64,000 bases of DNA from HKCCE3408 sp039191215 (GTDB lineage Bacteria; Pseudomonadota; Alphaproteobacteria; Rhodobacterales; Rhodobacteraceae): NCBI GenBank assembly GCA_039191215.1, contig JBCCXT010000014.1, positions 3,677-67,676 on the forward strand. Direction: 5' to 3'. Each line of letters opens with the position of its first letter. Position 1 is the first letter of the stretch. A program made the position numbers and the translations under genes. The notes under the pieces were generated by a model. That model was not told the DNA's origin, searched no databases, and saw only the letters and a program-made list of their open reading frames with translations. This document shows positions 8,500 through 16,404 of the stretch, one piece after another.

Positions 8500-9513
8500 T
8501 CACACCCGCTCAATGATCTTCTCCCCAAACAATCCCTGCGGTCGGAAGACCAGGAACATCAGCGCCAGCACATAGGCGAACCAATTCTCCGTCGCTGAGA
8601 AGGTGAACCCGAACAGGGCGCCGAAAATGTCGCTGGAGCTGACGATGAACTCAAACAGCGCCTCGCCCATGCCAATAATCAGCCCGCCGACGATCGCGCC
8701 CGGGATCGAAGTGAAGCCGCCCAACATCAGAACCGGCAGCGCCTTCAGCGCGATGAGCGACAATGAAAACTGAACGCCCGATTTCGATCCCCACATGATG
8801 CCCGCAACCAGCGCCACGATACCGGCCAGGCTCCAGACCAAGATCCACACATAATTCAGCGAAATGCCCACGCTCAGCGCGGCTTGGTGATCGTCGGCAA
8901 CCGCGCGCATCGCCCGGCCCTGCTTGGTGTATTGCGAAAACGCGATCAGGACGGCGACCAGAATGGCCGCGATGATCGCCGCCGCTATGTCGAGATTGTC
9001 GATAAAGAACCCGTAGCCGAACGCGTTGAACGTCCCCTCATCGATGGCCAGGTTGATCCCTTGAGGCAGGCCGACATCAAGCTGACGGATCTCTGAGCCC
9101 CACATCAAATCGCTGACACCTTCCAGGAAATAGGCTAGCCCGATCGTGGCCATGAACAGGATGATCGGCTCCTGCCCGACTAGGTGTTTGAACACAAATC
9201 GCTGCACAAAAAGCGCAAATACCACCATCACAGAGACGGTGATAAGGATCGCCAACAAGGCTGGTACTTCAAAGCCAAGCTCATGGATATGGGTGCCGAA
9301 GATCGCGTTGATCAAGTGGCTGAAAGGCACCCGGCCCTCTTGGATGCCAACCAGGGTCATCGCGGCAAACAAGGCCATAACCCCTTGGGCATAGTTGAAA
9401 ATACCGGACGCCTTGTAGATAAGCACAAAGCCCAGGGCGACCAGCGCATACATGACACCGGCCATCAGCCCGTTTAGTATTACTTCCATAGCAAAGAGAA
9501 GTTGCTCAGGCAT
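8500..9513 (-). CDS. livH: Branched-chain-type ABC transporter permease (LivH-like)
   Basis: A 337-residue permease with the LivH signature GLMAGVMYALVALGFVLIYKASGIFNYAQG near the N-terminus and FTSIPGAIVGGLIIGMGE in the second half. About eight hydrophobic segments are visible. At 337 residues it is slightly longer than the roughly 300 of amino acid LivH, with an extra loop near 130-165. It pairs with LivM as the membrane channel. The protease-like gene at 9611 separates it from livG. Confidence 0.9.
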   Translation of the reverse strand: MPEQLLFAMEVILNGLMAGVMYALVALGFVLIYKASGIFNYAQGVMALFAAMTLVGIQEGRVPFSHLINAIFGTHIHELGFEVPALLAILITVSVMVVFALFVQRFVFKHLVGQEPIILFMATIGLAYFLEGVSDLMWGSEIRQLDVGLPQGINLAIDEGTFNAFGYGFFIDNLDIAAAIIAAILVAVLIAFSQYTKQGRAMRAVADDHQAALSVGISLNYVWILVWSLAGIVALVAGIMWGSKSGVQFSLSLIALKALPVLMLGGFTSIPGAIVGGLIIGMGEALFEFIVSSSDIFGALFGFTFSATENWFAYVLALMFLVFRPQGLFGEKIIERV

Positions 9514-9610
9514 CTGACCCCCTCATTTCGTATTTCGTTGGCACAGCGATCCGTTGGCGTGGTACGATTGCCGCACAGACAAAAGAGGTGCTGCAACCGG
9601 GAGGACATCC

Positions 9611-10327
9611 ATGCACCTGATCAAACGCGGGATGCGCGGTGAGGAAGTTTCTTTGAACCAGGTTCGGCTCAATGTGCGGAACCCGGTATCGGCCGAGATT
9701 GCGATGGACGGTATTTTCGGCCCCAGGACCGAGGCGGCGACCAAAACATTTCAGCGCGCGCGCCACCTCTCGCCCGACGGCATCATCGGCCCGCTGACGC
9801 GCGCGCAACTTTATACGCCCGTTCTGCGTGAAACCATCCACCAGATTGCCCTGATACCCCAGCCGACCAATACAACCTGCTGGGCGGCCGCGACGGCGAT
9901 GATGACGCGATCCAACGTGCCCGCCGTGATCGCGCGCACGCCACCCGATATGATTGGCAGCAGCGGCGGGTTGCTCAACAGCTCCGGCTCCGACCAGGCT
10001 ATCGTCACGGGAACGCGCTACGGCAATGCCCATGGGCTGCGCTGCCATGCGCCCATGTCCTGGCCCGCCGACGCGTTCGCCGGGAAAATTCAACGCAGCC
10101 CGCTGATGCTCGACATGCTCTGGCGAACCAATGAGTATGCTGCTGGAAACGCCTCGCCCGGCCATATGGTTGTGGTTGCAGGTGTGATCTCTGCATCCGG
10201 CGCAGAAACGACGTTCGTCAAAATCCTCGATCCCTGGCCGCCCAATACCGGCAAGATCAGCTGGAAACGCTACGGGCCGTGGATGCGTGATGTGCCGACC
10301 CGTACATATCGAGTTTTTGAACGCTGA
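9611..10327 (+). CDS. Peptidoglycan-binding domain plus papain-like cysteine protease domain
   Basis: A 238-residue two-domain protein. Residues 1-68 form a PG_binding_1 domain (VRLNVRNP, DGIFGPRTEAATKTFQRAR, DGIIGPLTRAQL). Residues about 78-238 resemble the papain-like C39/C70 (AvrRpt2-type) family: Cys90 in TNTTCWAAATAMM, His185 in PGHMVVVAG, and Asp207 in ILDPWPP as a candidate triad. The start at 9611 follows GGGAGGA. No signal peptide is evident, so it would act in the cytoplasm or leave by a non-Sec route. It lies opposite in strand within the transporter cluster and ends 13 bases from livG. Confidence 0.75.
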   Translation: MHLIKRGMRGEEVSLNQVRLNVRNPVSAEIAMDGIFGPRTEAATKTFQRARHLSPDGIIGPLTRAQLYTPVLRETIHQIALIPQPTNTTCWAAATAMMTRSNVPAVIARTPPDMIGSSGGLLNSSGSDQAIVTGTRYGNAHGLRCHAPMSWPADAFAGKIQRSPLMLDMLWRTNEYAAGNASPGHMVVVAGVISASGAETTFVKILDPWPPNTGKISWKRYGPWMRDVPTRTYRVFER

Positions 10328-10340
10328 TTGGCGCCCTCGA

Positions 10341-11150
10341 TCAGTCATGGCTGACCCCTAGATACGCGTCGATTACCTCCTGATTGCCGCGCACGTCATC
10401 GGGCGTGCCATCCCCGATTTTCTTGCCGTAATCCATCACGACCACCCGGTCACTCAGATCCATCACCACGCCCATATCGTGTTCAATAAGAACAATCGTG
10501 GTGCCAAATTCATCGTTCACATCCAGCACAAAGCGGGACATATCCTCTTTTTCTTCGACATTCATGCCCGCCATCGGCTCGTCCAGCAGCAATATCTTTG
10601 GCGCGGCCACCAAGGCACGGGCCAACTCAACGCGCTTTTTCAAACCATAAGGCAGCCGTCCAACCGGCGTCTTCCGGATCGCCTGGATCTCAAGGAAATC
10701 AATGATTTCCTCTGCTTTTTCGCGGTTCGCGACCTCTTCACGTTCGGCCCGCCCCCACCAGATCATCTGATCCAAAAACGACGCGCTCATATGGTTCAAG
10801 CGGCCCGTCATGATGTTGTCCAGCACGCTCATCCCGTCAAAAAGCGCGATGTTCTGGAACGTTCGCGCGATCCCCTGGCGCGCGATCTGATAGGGCTTCA
10901 TCGGCCGCCGCTTTTCGCCGTGAAACCAGACTTCGCCTTCTTGCGGATGATAAAAGCCGGAGATCACGTTCAACATCGAGCTCTTGCCCGCACCGTTCGG
11001 GCCGATGATCGCCCGGATCTCACCTTCTCGGATATCAAATGAGATGTCCCTTATGGCCACAACACCACCAAACCGCAAAGTGATGTTGCGCATCTCCATG
11101 ACTACGCCGCCAATTGTGCGGCCATCCGCTGTGACTGTTTGATCAAGCAT
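10341..11150 (-). CDS. livG: Branched-chain-type ABC transporter ATP-binding protein (LivG-like)
   Basis: A 269-residue ABC ATPase with Walker A GPNGAGKSSMLNVISG, an atypical signature LPYGLKKRVELARAL, Walker B ILLLDEPMAGMN and switch His in LIEHDMGVV. The TFQNIALFDGMSVLDNI segment is typical of LivG. The start at 11150 (MLDQTVT) has GTGAGG six bases upstream and is preferred to a GTG at 11162. It is the first transporter gene after the acyl-CoA synthetase on this strand. Confidence 0.9.
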   Translation of the reverse strand: MLDQTVTADGRTIGGVVMEMRNITLRFGGVVAIRDISFDIREGEIRAIIGPNGAGKSSMLNVISGFYHPQEGEVWFHGEKRRPMKPYQIARQGIARTFQNIALFDGMSVLDNIMTGRLNHMSASFLDQMIWWGRAEREEVANREKAEEIIDFLEIQAIRKTPVGRLPYGLKKRVELARALVAAPKILLLDEPMAGMNVEEKEDMSRFVLDVNDEFGTTIVLIEHDMGVVMDLSDRVVVMDYGKKIGDGTPDDVRGNQEVIDAYLGVSHD

Positions 11151-11207
11151 GACAAACCTCACTTGCGGGATGGCGGGTGGGGCGAGGTGCGCAGCACGAG
11201 CGTCCCG

Positions 11208-13184
11208 TCATTCCGCCGCCTCCTGAACAGCCGGACGAACCGCTGCGACAGCGGCATCGCAAATCTTCAGCGTGGCGCTGATTTTGCCCTTGCGCCCGTC
11301 TTCATAGGTAACTTCGGTTTCCGTGAAGACCTCCGCCGAGCCATTATAAAGCGCGGTCACCAAGTCGCCGTACTTCTCCTCAATGATCCGGCGCCGAACC
11401 TTGCGTGTCCGGGTCAGCTCTCCGTCATCAGCATCCAATTCCTTGTGCAACACCAAGAAGCGATGGATCTGGCAGCCAGACAGCATGTCATCTTCGGACA
11501 GCGACGCGTTGACCTCTTCGACATGGGATTGGATCATTGCGATGACCTGCGGGTGGCCAGCAAGCTCTTGATACGACGAATAGGCGATATTGTTCCGCTC
11601 CGCCCAATTGCCGACAGCGGTCAGATCGATATTCAGAAAAGCCGCGCAGGTCTCCCGGTCATTCCCAAAGACAACCGCTTCCAAAATGTTTGGGAAAAAT
11701 TTCAGTTTGTTTTCAACGTATTTAGGCGCAAAGAGCGCGCCAGACACCATTTTGCCGACATCCTTGGCGCGATCAATGATCCGCAGATGACCGGTCTCGG
11801 GTTCGATGAAACCCGCATCACCCGTGGCCACCCAGTTCTCGGCATCCTTCGTCGCGGCCGTGCTGTCCGGGTTTTTGAAGTATTCCACAAAAACGCCGGG
11901 GCTTCGGTAATGAACCTCGCCTTGTTCATCGATGCGCAATTCGACGCCTGGCGTCGGCGTGCCAACCGTATCGGCGCGCACCTCATTGTCCTTCTGCTGG
12001 GTGATAAACACGCTTGCTTCGGTCTGCCCATAAAGCTGCTTGAGATTGATCCCAAGCGACCGCCAGAACTCAAAAATCTCCGGCCCGATGGCCTCGCCCG
12101 CGGTGTAGGCCACGCGGACATTTGTCATGCCGGCCCGGTTGCGTACGGGCCCGTAGATCATCACTTGGCCGATCGCATAGACCAGCCTGTCCCAGCCACC
12201 GACCGGTTTGCCGTCGAGCAATCTCGGCCCAACTTTTTTCGCTAGCGCCATGAAGCGGTCAAACAGCGCCTTTTTCAGCCGGCCGGCATCTTCCATCCGG
12301 ATGAGCAGCGCCGTGATCCGTTCCTCGAAATATCGCGGCGGGGCGAAGAAGTAGCTCGGGCCGATCTCATGCAGGTTCTCATACATCGTCTCGGGCCGTT
12401 CCGGGCAGTTCACGCAAAACCCCGTCCAATAGGCTTGGCCGACTGAGAATATGAAATCGCCGACCCAGGCCATCGGCAGATAGGCCAGCACTTCGTCAGA
12501 GGCACGCAATTGATCGAACTCCGCCGACGCGCGGGAGGTTTCGATGATATTGCGGTTCGACAGAACCACGCCTTTCGGTTTGCCGGTCGTCCCTGACGTA
12601 TAAAGCATCACGCAGGTATTGTCGGCGGTCAGCGCGGCGCTCCGGCGCTCAAGCTCCGGTTTAAGTCGCTCGCTTGCCGCGCGCCCCTCGGCTTGGACAT
12701 CAGCCATCGCATGCAGGCGTTCATGGTCGTATTTCCGCATGCCGCGAGCATCGTAATAAAGGATATGTTCGATTGTCGTGACGCGGTCCTGCACTTCGAG
12801 GACTTTGTCGACCTGCTCCTGATCGCCTGCGATCACAAACCGCGCGCCACAATGGTCAAGCACATACGCCATCTCTTCGGCGACGCTATCCTGATAGACC
12901 GGCACGGGAACGGCACCGGCCTTTTGGATCGCAACCATCGACCAGTAAAGTGCCGGGCGATTGCGCCCGATGATGGCCACGTGATCTCCCTCAGCCAGGC
13001 CAAGCGCGATCAGGCCAAGCGCCATCGCGTCGATTTCTGAAGCGGTTTCTGACCATGTCCAGCTCTGCCAGATGCCAAATTCTTTTTCGCGATAGGCGGG
13101 CTTTGAGCCGAAACGCGCGACATTGCGCGCCAACAGAGCTGGAATGGACGCAAGCGCGCCCTCCGTCGATGTCGTCACAAGCAT
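11208..13184 (-). CDS. Long-chain acyl-CoA synthetase-like AMP-dependent ligase
   Basis: A 658-residue AMP-forming acyl-CoA synthetase of the FadD15/long-chain type, as often found with Liv-type transporters. The P-loop YTSGTTGKPKGVVLSNRN is intact, as are YLPMAWVGD, the adenine-binding LYGQTEAS and the WVATGDAGFIE motif. C-terminal IDRAKDVGKMVSG marks the hinge before the CoA-half domain. With the PaaK-like ligase at the other end, it frames an import-and-activate cluster. It is divergent from the sensor kinase at 13320 with a 135-base shared promoter region. Chain-length or aromatic specificity cannot be read. Confidence 0.87.
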   Translation of the reverse strand: MLVTTSTEGALASIPALLARNVARFGSKPAYREKEFGIWQSWTWSETASEIDAMALGLIALGLAEGDHVAIIGRNRPALYWSMVAIQKAGAVPVPVYQDSVAEEMAYVLDHCGARFVIAGDQEQVDKVLEVQDRVTTIEHILYYDARGMRKYDHERLHAMADVQAEGRAASERLKPELERRSAALTADNTCVMLYTSGTTGKPKGVVLSNRNIIETSRASAEFDQLRASDEVLAYLPMAWVGDFIFSVGQAYWTGFCVNCPERPETMYENLHEIGPSYFFAPPRYFEERITALLIRMEDAGRLKKALFDRFMALAKKVGPRLLDGKPVGGWDRLVYAIGQVMIYGPVRNRAGMTNVRVAYTAGEAIGPEIFEFWRSLGINLKQLYGQTEASVFITQQKDNEVRADTVGTPTPGVELRIDEQGEVHYRSPGVFVEYFKNPDSTAATKDAENWVATGDAGFIEPETGHLRIIDRAKDVGKMVSGALFAPKYVENKLKFFPNILEAVVFGNDRETCAAFLNIDLTAVGNWAERNNIAYSSYQELAGHPQVIAMIQSHVEEVNASLSEDDMLSGCQIHRFLVLHKELDADDGELTRTRKVRRRIIEEKYGDLVTALYNGSAEVFTETEVTYEDGRKGKISATLKICDAAVAAVRPAVQEAAE

Positions 13185-13319
13185 CCTCCCCTGCCGGTTT
13201 TGGCCCGGCGCCGATTGCGGCTTGGCGCATTGGGCCCCGAAACTCTTTCAGCACTTTTTCCAGAACCTTACGAATTGTAACAACTTGACCCGCCTCGCCC
13301 GCGATGATGCGATACACAG

Positions 13320-15233
13320 ATGCCAAACCGCGATCGCACCACCGAGATGACCCTTGCAGGGCTCAATCTGATCAAACAGGCAATGTCGATTTATGACGCT
13401 GACCTGCGGCTCGCAGTCTGTAATCAGCGCTTCCAGCAGATGTTCTTTCTGCCCGAGCATCTCGTGCAACCCGGCGCGGAATTTGGCGCCACAATCCGCT
13501 ACCTCGTTGCATCGGGAGAATACGGCGATGTGCTTGATCCCGAGGGCTTTGTCGCCGCCCGGGTCGAGCAGGCCCGTGCCTTCGTGCCGCATTACATGGA
13601 ACGCCAACGCGCCAATGGGCGCACCATTTCGGTCGAAGGATCGCCGCTGCCGGAGGGGGGGTGGGTGACGGTTTACACCGACATCACCGAGATCAAAAGC
13701 CAGGAGGCATTGCTACGGACCCGATCAGAGGTTCTGTCGGATCAGTTGCTCAGCCGCGCCGAGCAATTGTCACAAACCAACCGCCAGCTTGCCACGACGA
13801 TCGGACAGCTTGAACAGACAAGACGCGGTCTGGCCGAGATGGAGGCGCGGCATAGGCTGACCACCGAAATGATGCCCGCCCATATCGCCCATCTCGATCG
13901 CGACGGGAATTACACCTACACCAACCGACGGCTTACGGCGATTTTTCCAGGTCGACAGTCGGAGATATTGGGCCAACACTTCGCCGATGTATTGGGCAGC
14001 GAGGTCGCCGCCATCTTGGAGCCGCATATCGCGCGGGCGCTTGATGGCGAAGCGAGTGTTCGAGAATACACCGATGCCGTCTCATCACGCCGGATCAGAA
14101 CCGCCTTTACGCCTGATCCGGGCCCGGCCCATGGCGTGTACATTCTGTCGACCGATGTGACCGAGGAAGTTCAGGCGCGCACCGCCCTGGGCCAAACGCA
14201 TAAAAGGGAATTGGCCGCCCAGCTGACCAATGGTTTGGCGCATGATTTCTCGAACCTGCTGACCATTATTTTGGGCCTTCAAAGCCGGATCGGCAGGCTT
14301 CCTATGCCCGACGGCGCGGCGGAGTTGGTCGAAGCGACCCAGGCCGCGGCGCGACGCGGTGGCGCATTATTGGATAAGATCGCGGCGATGTCTGGCCCGC
14401 GAGAAATGCATCCGGCCCCAACCGAACTGACGGCGTTTTTTGCTGAGTTTGAGCCCTTGGCCCGTGCACCATTGCCGGAACGGGTCTCATTTGTCTTGGA
14501 CATAGAGCCCGTGGGCCGAAGTTTTCTGCTCGATACGGGGGCGTTGCAAGACAGCCTGCTAAATCTTGTGCTCAACGCAAGAGACGCAATTGGAACGGGG
14601 GCAGGGCAGATCACTTTGCACGTGCGTGAGGTGCAGGAGACTTGGCTCGATTTTTGCGTCTCCGATACAGGGCCGGGTTTCAGCGATGCGGCGATGGTGG
14701 CGGCACTTGATCCGTTTTTCACCACCAAAGGTGCCGCCGGATCGGGGCTTGGACTGACGATGGTCTACGACCAGACCAAGCTTGCCGGGGGACAGGTGCG
14801 AATGCGAAACACCGCCAAAGGTGGCGAAGTCCTGCTGCGGCTTCCGCTGCGCCCGGCGCATGCGGAAGATGGCGCGGTGATGGTGTTGATTGTCGATGAT
14901 GAGGACGAGGTTCGCGCCGCCACGCGCGAGGTGTTGATGGAGCTGGGTCATCAGGTTGTGGAGGCGGGCAGCGCGCAAGAGGCGCGCGCGCTGTCGCAGC
15001 TGCCGGAGATCGACTGGGTGCTGTCGGATATCAATCTCGGCGGCGATGAGACCGGTGTCGCGTTATGCGCTGACTTGGCCAGAGACAGGCCGGGGCTCAA
15101 GCTTGCGCTGACAACGGCACTTGCAACGGACCACGCATTACATCGCCAGGGCGCGGCGCGCTGGCCGATTCTGCGCAAACCAGTCAGCCCGGGAGATCTT
15201 GCCTCCCTTCTTGCACCGGATGCCGCGGCATGA
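13320..15233 (+). CDS. Hybrid sensor histidine kinase with PAS domains, cytoplasmic
   Basis: A 637-residue hybrid kinase without transmembrane segments. It has an N-terminal PAS-like domain (about 13-125), a coiled coil (about 128-178), a second PAS domain (about 180-285), then a phosphoacceptor His308 in GLAHDFSNLLT. The ATPase domain shows an N-box NLVLNARDAIG, DTGPGF and GSGLGLTMV. A C-terminal receiver (about 518-635) has VDDEDE and a phosphorylatable Asp in VLSDINLGG. Its stop overlaps the start of the response regulator gene by four bases, so they form one unit. Divergent placement from the acyl-CoA synthetase suggests control of the transport cluster, which is inference. Confidence 0.88.
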   Translation: MPNRDRTTEMTLAGLNLIKQAMSIYDADLRLAVCNQRFQQMFFLPEHLVQPGAEFGATIRYLVASGEYGDVLDPEGFVAARVEQARAFVPHYMERQRANGRTISVEGSPLPEGGWVTVYTDITEIKSQEALLRTRSEVLSDQLLSRAEQLSQTNRQLATTIGQLEQTRRGLAEMEARHRLTTEMMPAHIAHLDRDGNYTYTNRRLTAIFPGRQSEILGQHFADVLGSEVAAILEPHIARALDGEASVREYTDAVSSRRIRTAFTPDPGPAHGVYILSTDVTEEVQARTALGQTHKRELAAQLTNGLAHDFSNLLTIILGLQSRIGRLPMPDGAAELVEATQAAARRGGALLDKIAAMSGPREMHPAPTELTAFFAEFEPLARAPLPERVSFVLDIEPVGRSFLLDTGALQDSLLNLVLNARDAIGTGAGQITLHVREVQETWLDFCVSDTGPGFSDAAMVAALDPFFTTKGAAGSGLGLTMVYDQTKLAGGQVRMRNTAKGGEVLLRLPLRPAHAEDGAVMVLIVDDEDEVRAATREVLMELGHQVVEAGSAQEARALSQLPEIDWVLSDINLGGDETGVALCADLARDRPGLKLALTTALATDHALHRQGAARWPILRKPVSPGDLASLLAPDAAA

Positions 15234-15922
15234 TTGCGCCCTTGGTCACGATCCTCGATGACGAGCCGCAGATCCGCACGCTTTTATCGGACGCGTTGGA
15301 CGAGGCAGGGTTTCGCACGGCAGCTTTTGCGCGGGCGACGGAGTTTGAAGCCGCCTTGCGCCATTCGACCCCGGATGTCTGCCTGGTCGATCTTGGCCTG
15401 CCTGATCTTGACGGACTGGCATTGGTGCATCGCCTGGCGTTGGAATCGGGCGCTGCGATCATCATCATCTCCGGCCGCGCGGAAGTGCAAGATCGCGTCA
15501 CCGGGTTGGAGCTTGGCGCCGATGACTACATCATCAAACCCTTTGATCCGGCTGAAGTGGTCGCCCGCATCCGCGCCCGGTTGCGCGGCCCGAGATCCGA
15601 GGCGCAGCGGGCGGAATTTGCTGGTTGGGTGGCAGAATTCGATCGCTACATTCTTGTATCACAATCAGGCGAGGAGATTGCGATTAGCCACGCGGAAGGC
15701 CAGGTGCTGCGCATGTTCTTGGCAAGCCCCAAACGATTGATTACGCGCGAACAGATGCAAGAGACACTAGGCGGCACGGCGGGCGAAAGCTTCGATAGGG
15801 CGATGGATGTTCGGATCTCGCGGCTGCGGACAAAGCTCAAGGAAGACCCCAAAAATCCGCAGCTGATAAAGACGATCTACGGGGCCGGTTACATTTTTCT
15901 GGGTGATGTGGTTTGGCGTTGA
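15230..15922 (+). CDS. OmpR-family response regulator
   Basis: A 230-residue two-domain regulator. The receiver (about 5-120) has LDDEPQ, phosphoacceptor Asp54 in CLVDLGLPDLDG and Lys in DDYIIKPFDP. The winged-helix DNA-binding domain (about 128-228) ends with VRISRLRTKLKEDPKNPQLIKTI read across the recognition helix, and GAGYIF. It is translationally coupled (ATGA) to the hybrid kinase. It probably binds a promoter in this neighbourhood, but no tandem repeat operator was recognised. Confidence 0.9.
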   Translation: MIAPLVTILDDEPQIRTLLSDALDEAGFRTAAFARATEFEAALRHSTPDVCLVDLGLPDLDGLALVHRLALESGAAIIIISGRAEVQDRVTGLELGADDYIIKPFDPAEVVARIRARLRGPRSEAQRAEFAGWVAEFDRYILVSQSGEEIAISHAEGQVLRMFLASPKRLITREQMQETLGGTAGESFDRAMDVRISRLRTKLKEDPKNPQLIKTIYGAGYIFLGDVVWR

Positions 15923-15975
15923 ACGGGGTTTTCCGGTGGCCCTCCGGCCTACGCCTCCGGTCCCCACGGACCCGG

Positions 15976-15994
15976 CCGCGCGCTGCGCGCGCGG
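15976..15994 (+). terminator. GC-rich hairpin after the response regulator (weak terminator candidate)
   Basis: CCGCGCGC and GCGCGCGG form a perfect 8-bp stem with a 3-base loop. There is no following T-run, so it may only be a stable hairpin in the 155-base gap before the next small gene. The rest of that gap is GC-rich and I see no other feature. Confidence 0.3.
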
Positions 15995-16077
15995 TGCGCC
16001 TTCGGCGCCGAACACGCGCCCAAGGGAATAATCCATGCGCAGCGGACGTATAAGGCCCGAGCAAAGGAGATAGAGAG

Positions 16078-16245
16078 TTGGACCCGATAACATTGGTTTT
16101 TTATGCGGCGGTCTGTGCGTGCCTGTCTTGGGCGGCACCAAAACTCGGCGCGGCATGGCTCCGGTTTGGCGTTGGCGCGGCTGTCGGTGTGGTTGCTGCC
16201 ACCGTCTTGCCACTGGCGCGTGAGGTCTTGGGACTGGGATACTAG
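16078..16245 (+). CDS. Small 55-residue membrane protein with TTG start
   Basis: A 55-codon reading frame from TTG at 16078 to TAG. AAAGGAGAT lies at a fair ribosome-site distance (about 9 bases). The product has two hydrophobic stretches (about 5-20 and 31-48) separated by PKLGAAWLRFG, which predicts a small hairpin membrane protein. I do not recognise a family. It lies after the response regulator, convergent with the formate dehydrogenase gene. The 159 bases that follow, to 16404, contain nothing I can support. Confidence 0.5.
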   Translation: MDPITLVFYAAVCACLSWAAPKLGAAWLRFGVGAAVGVVAATVLPLAREVLGLGY

Positions 16246-16404
16246 GACACAGCACCGCAGCATTCGTTCTCAATTCGGCGGGATTTGCCTGGGCCGGTTC
16301 AAACCGCCAGAATTACGAAATCCTTCGGCGATGACCTCAACTCACAAAACCACATTGCAGTGCTCCCGGCCGGGCAGTCGCAGGCAGAGCTCCGTCAGGC
16401 CGGT

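Noticed and set aside
15945..16040. Another possible copy of the 48-bp repeat after the response regulator
   Set aside because: It is GC-rich and shares short words, but the order and the stem do not match the other copies.
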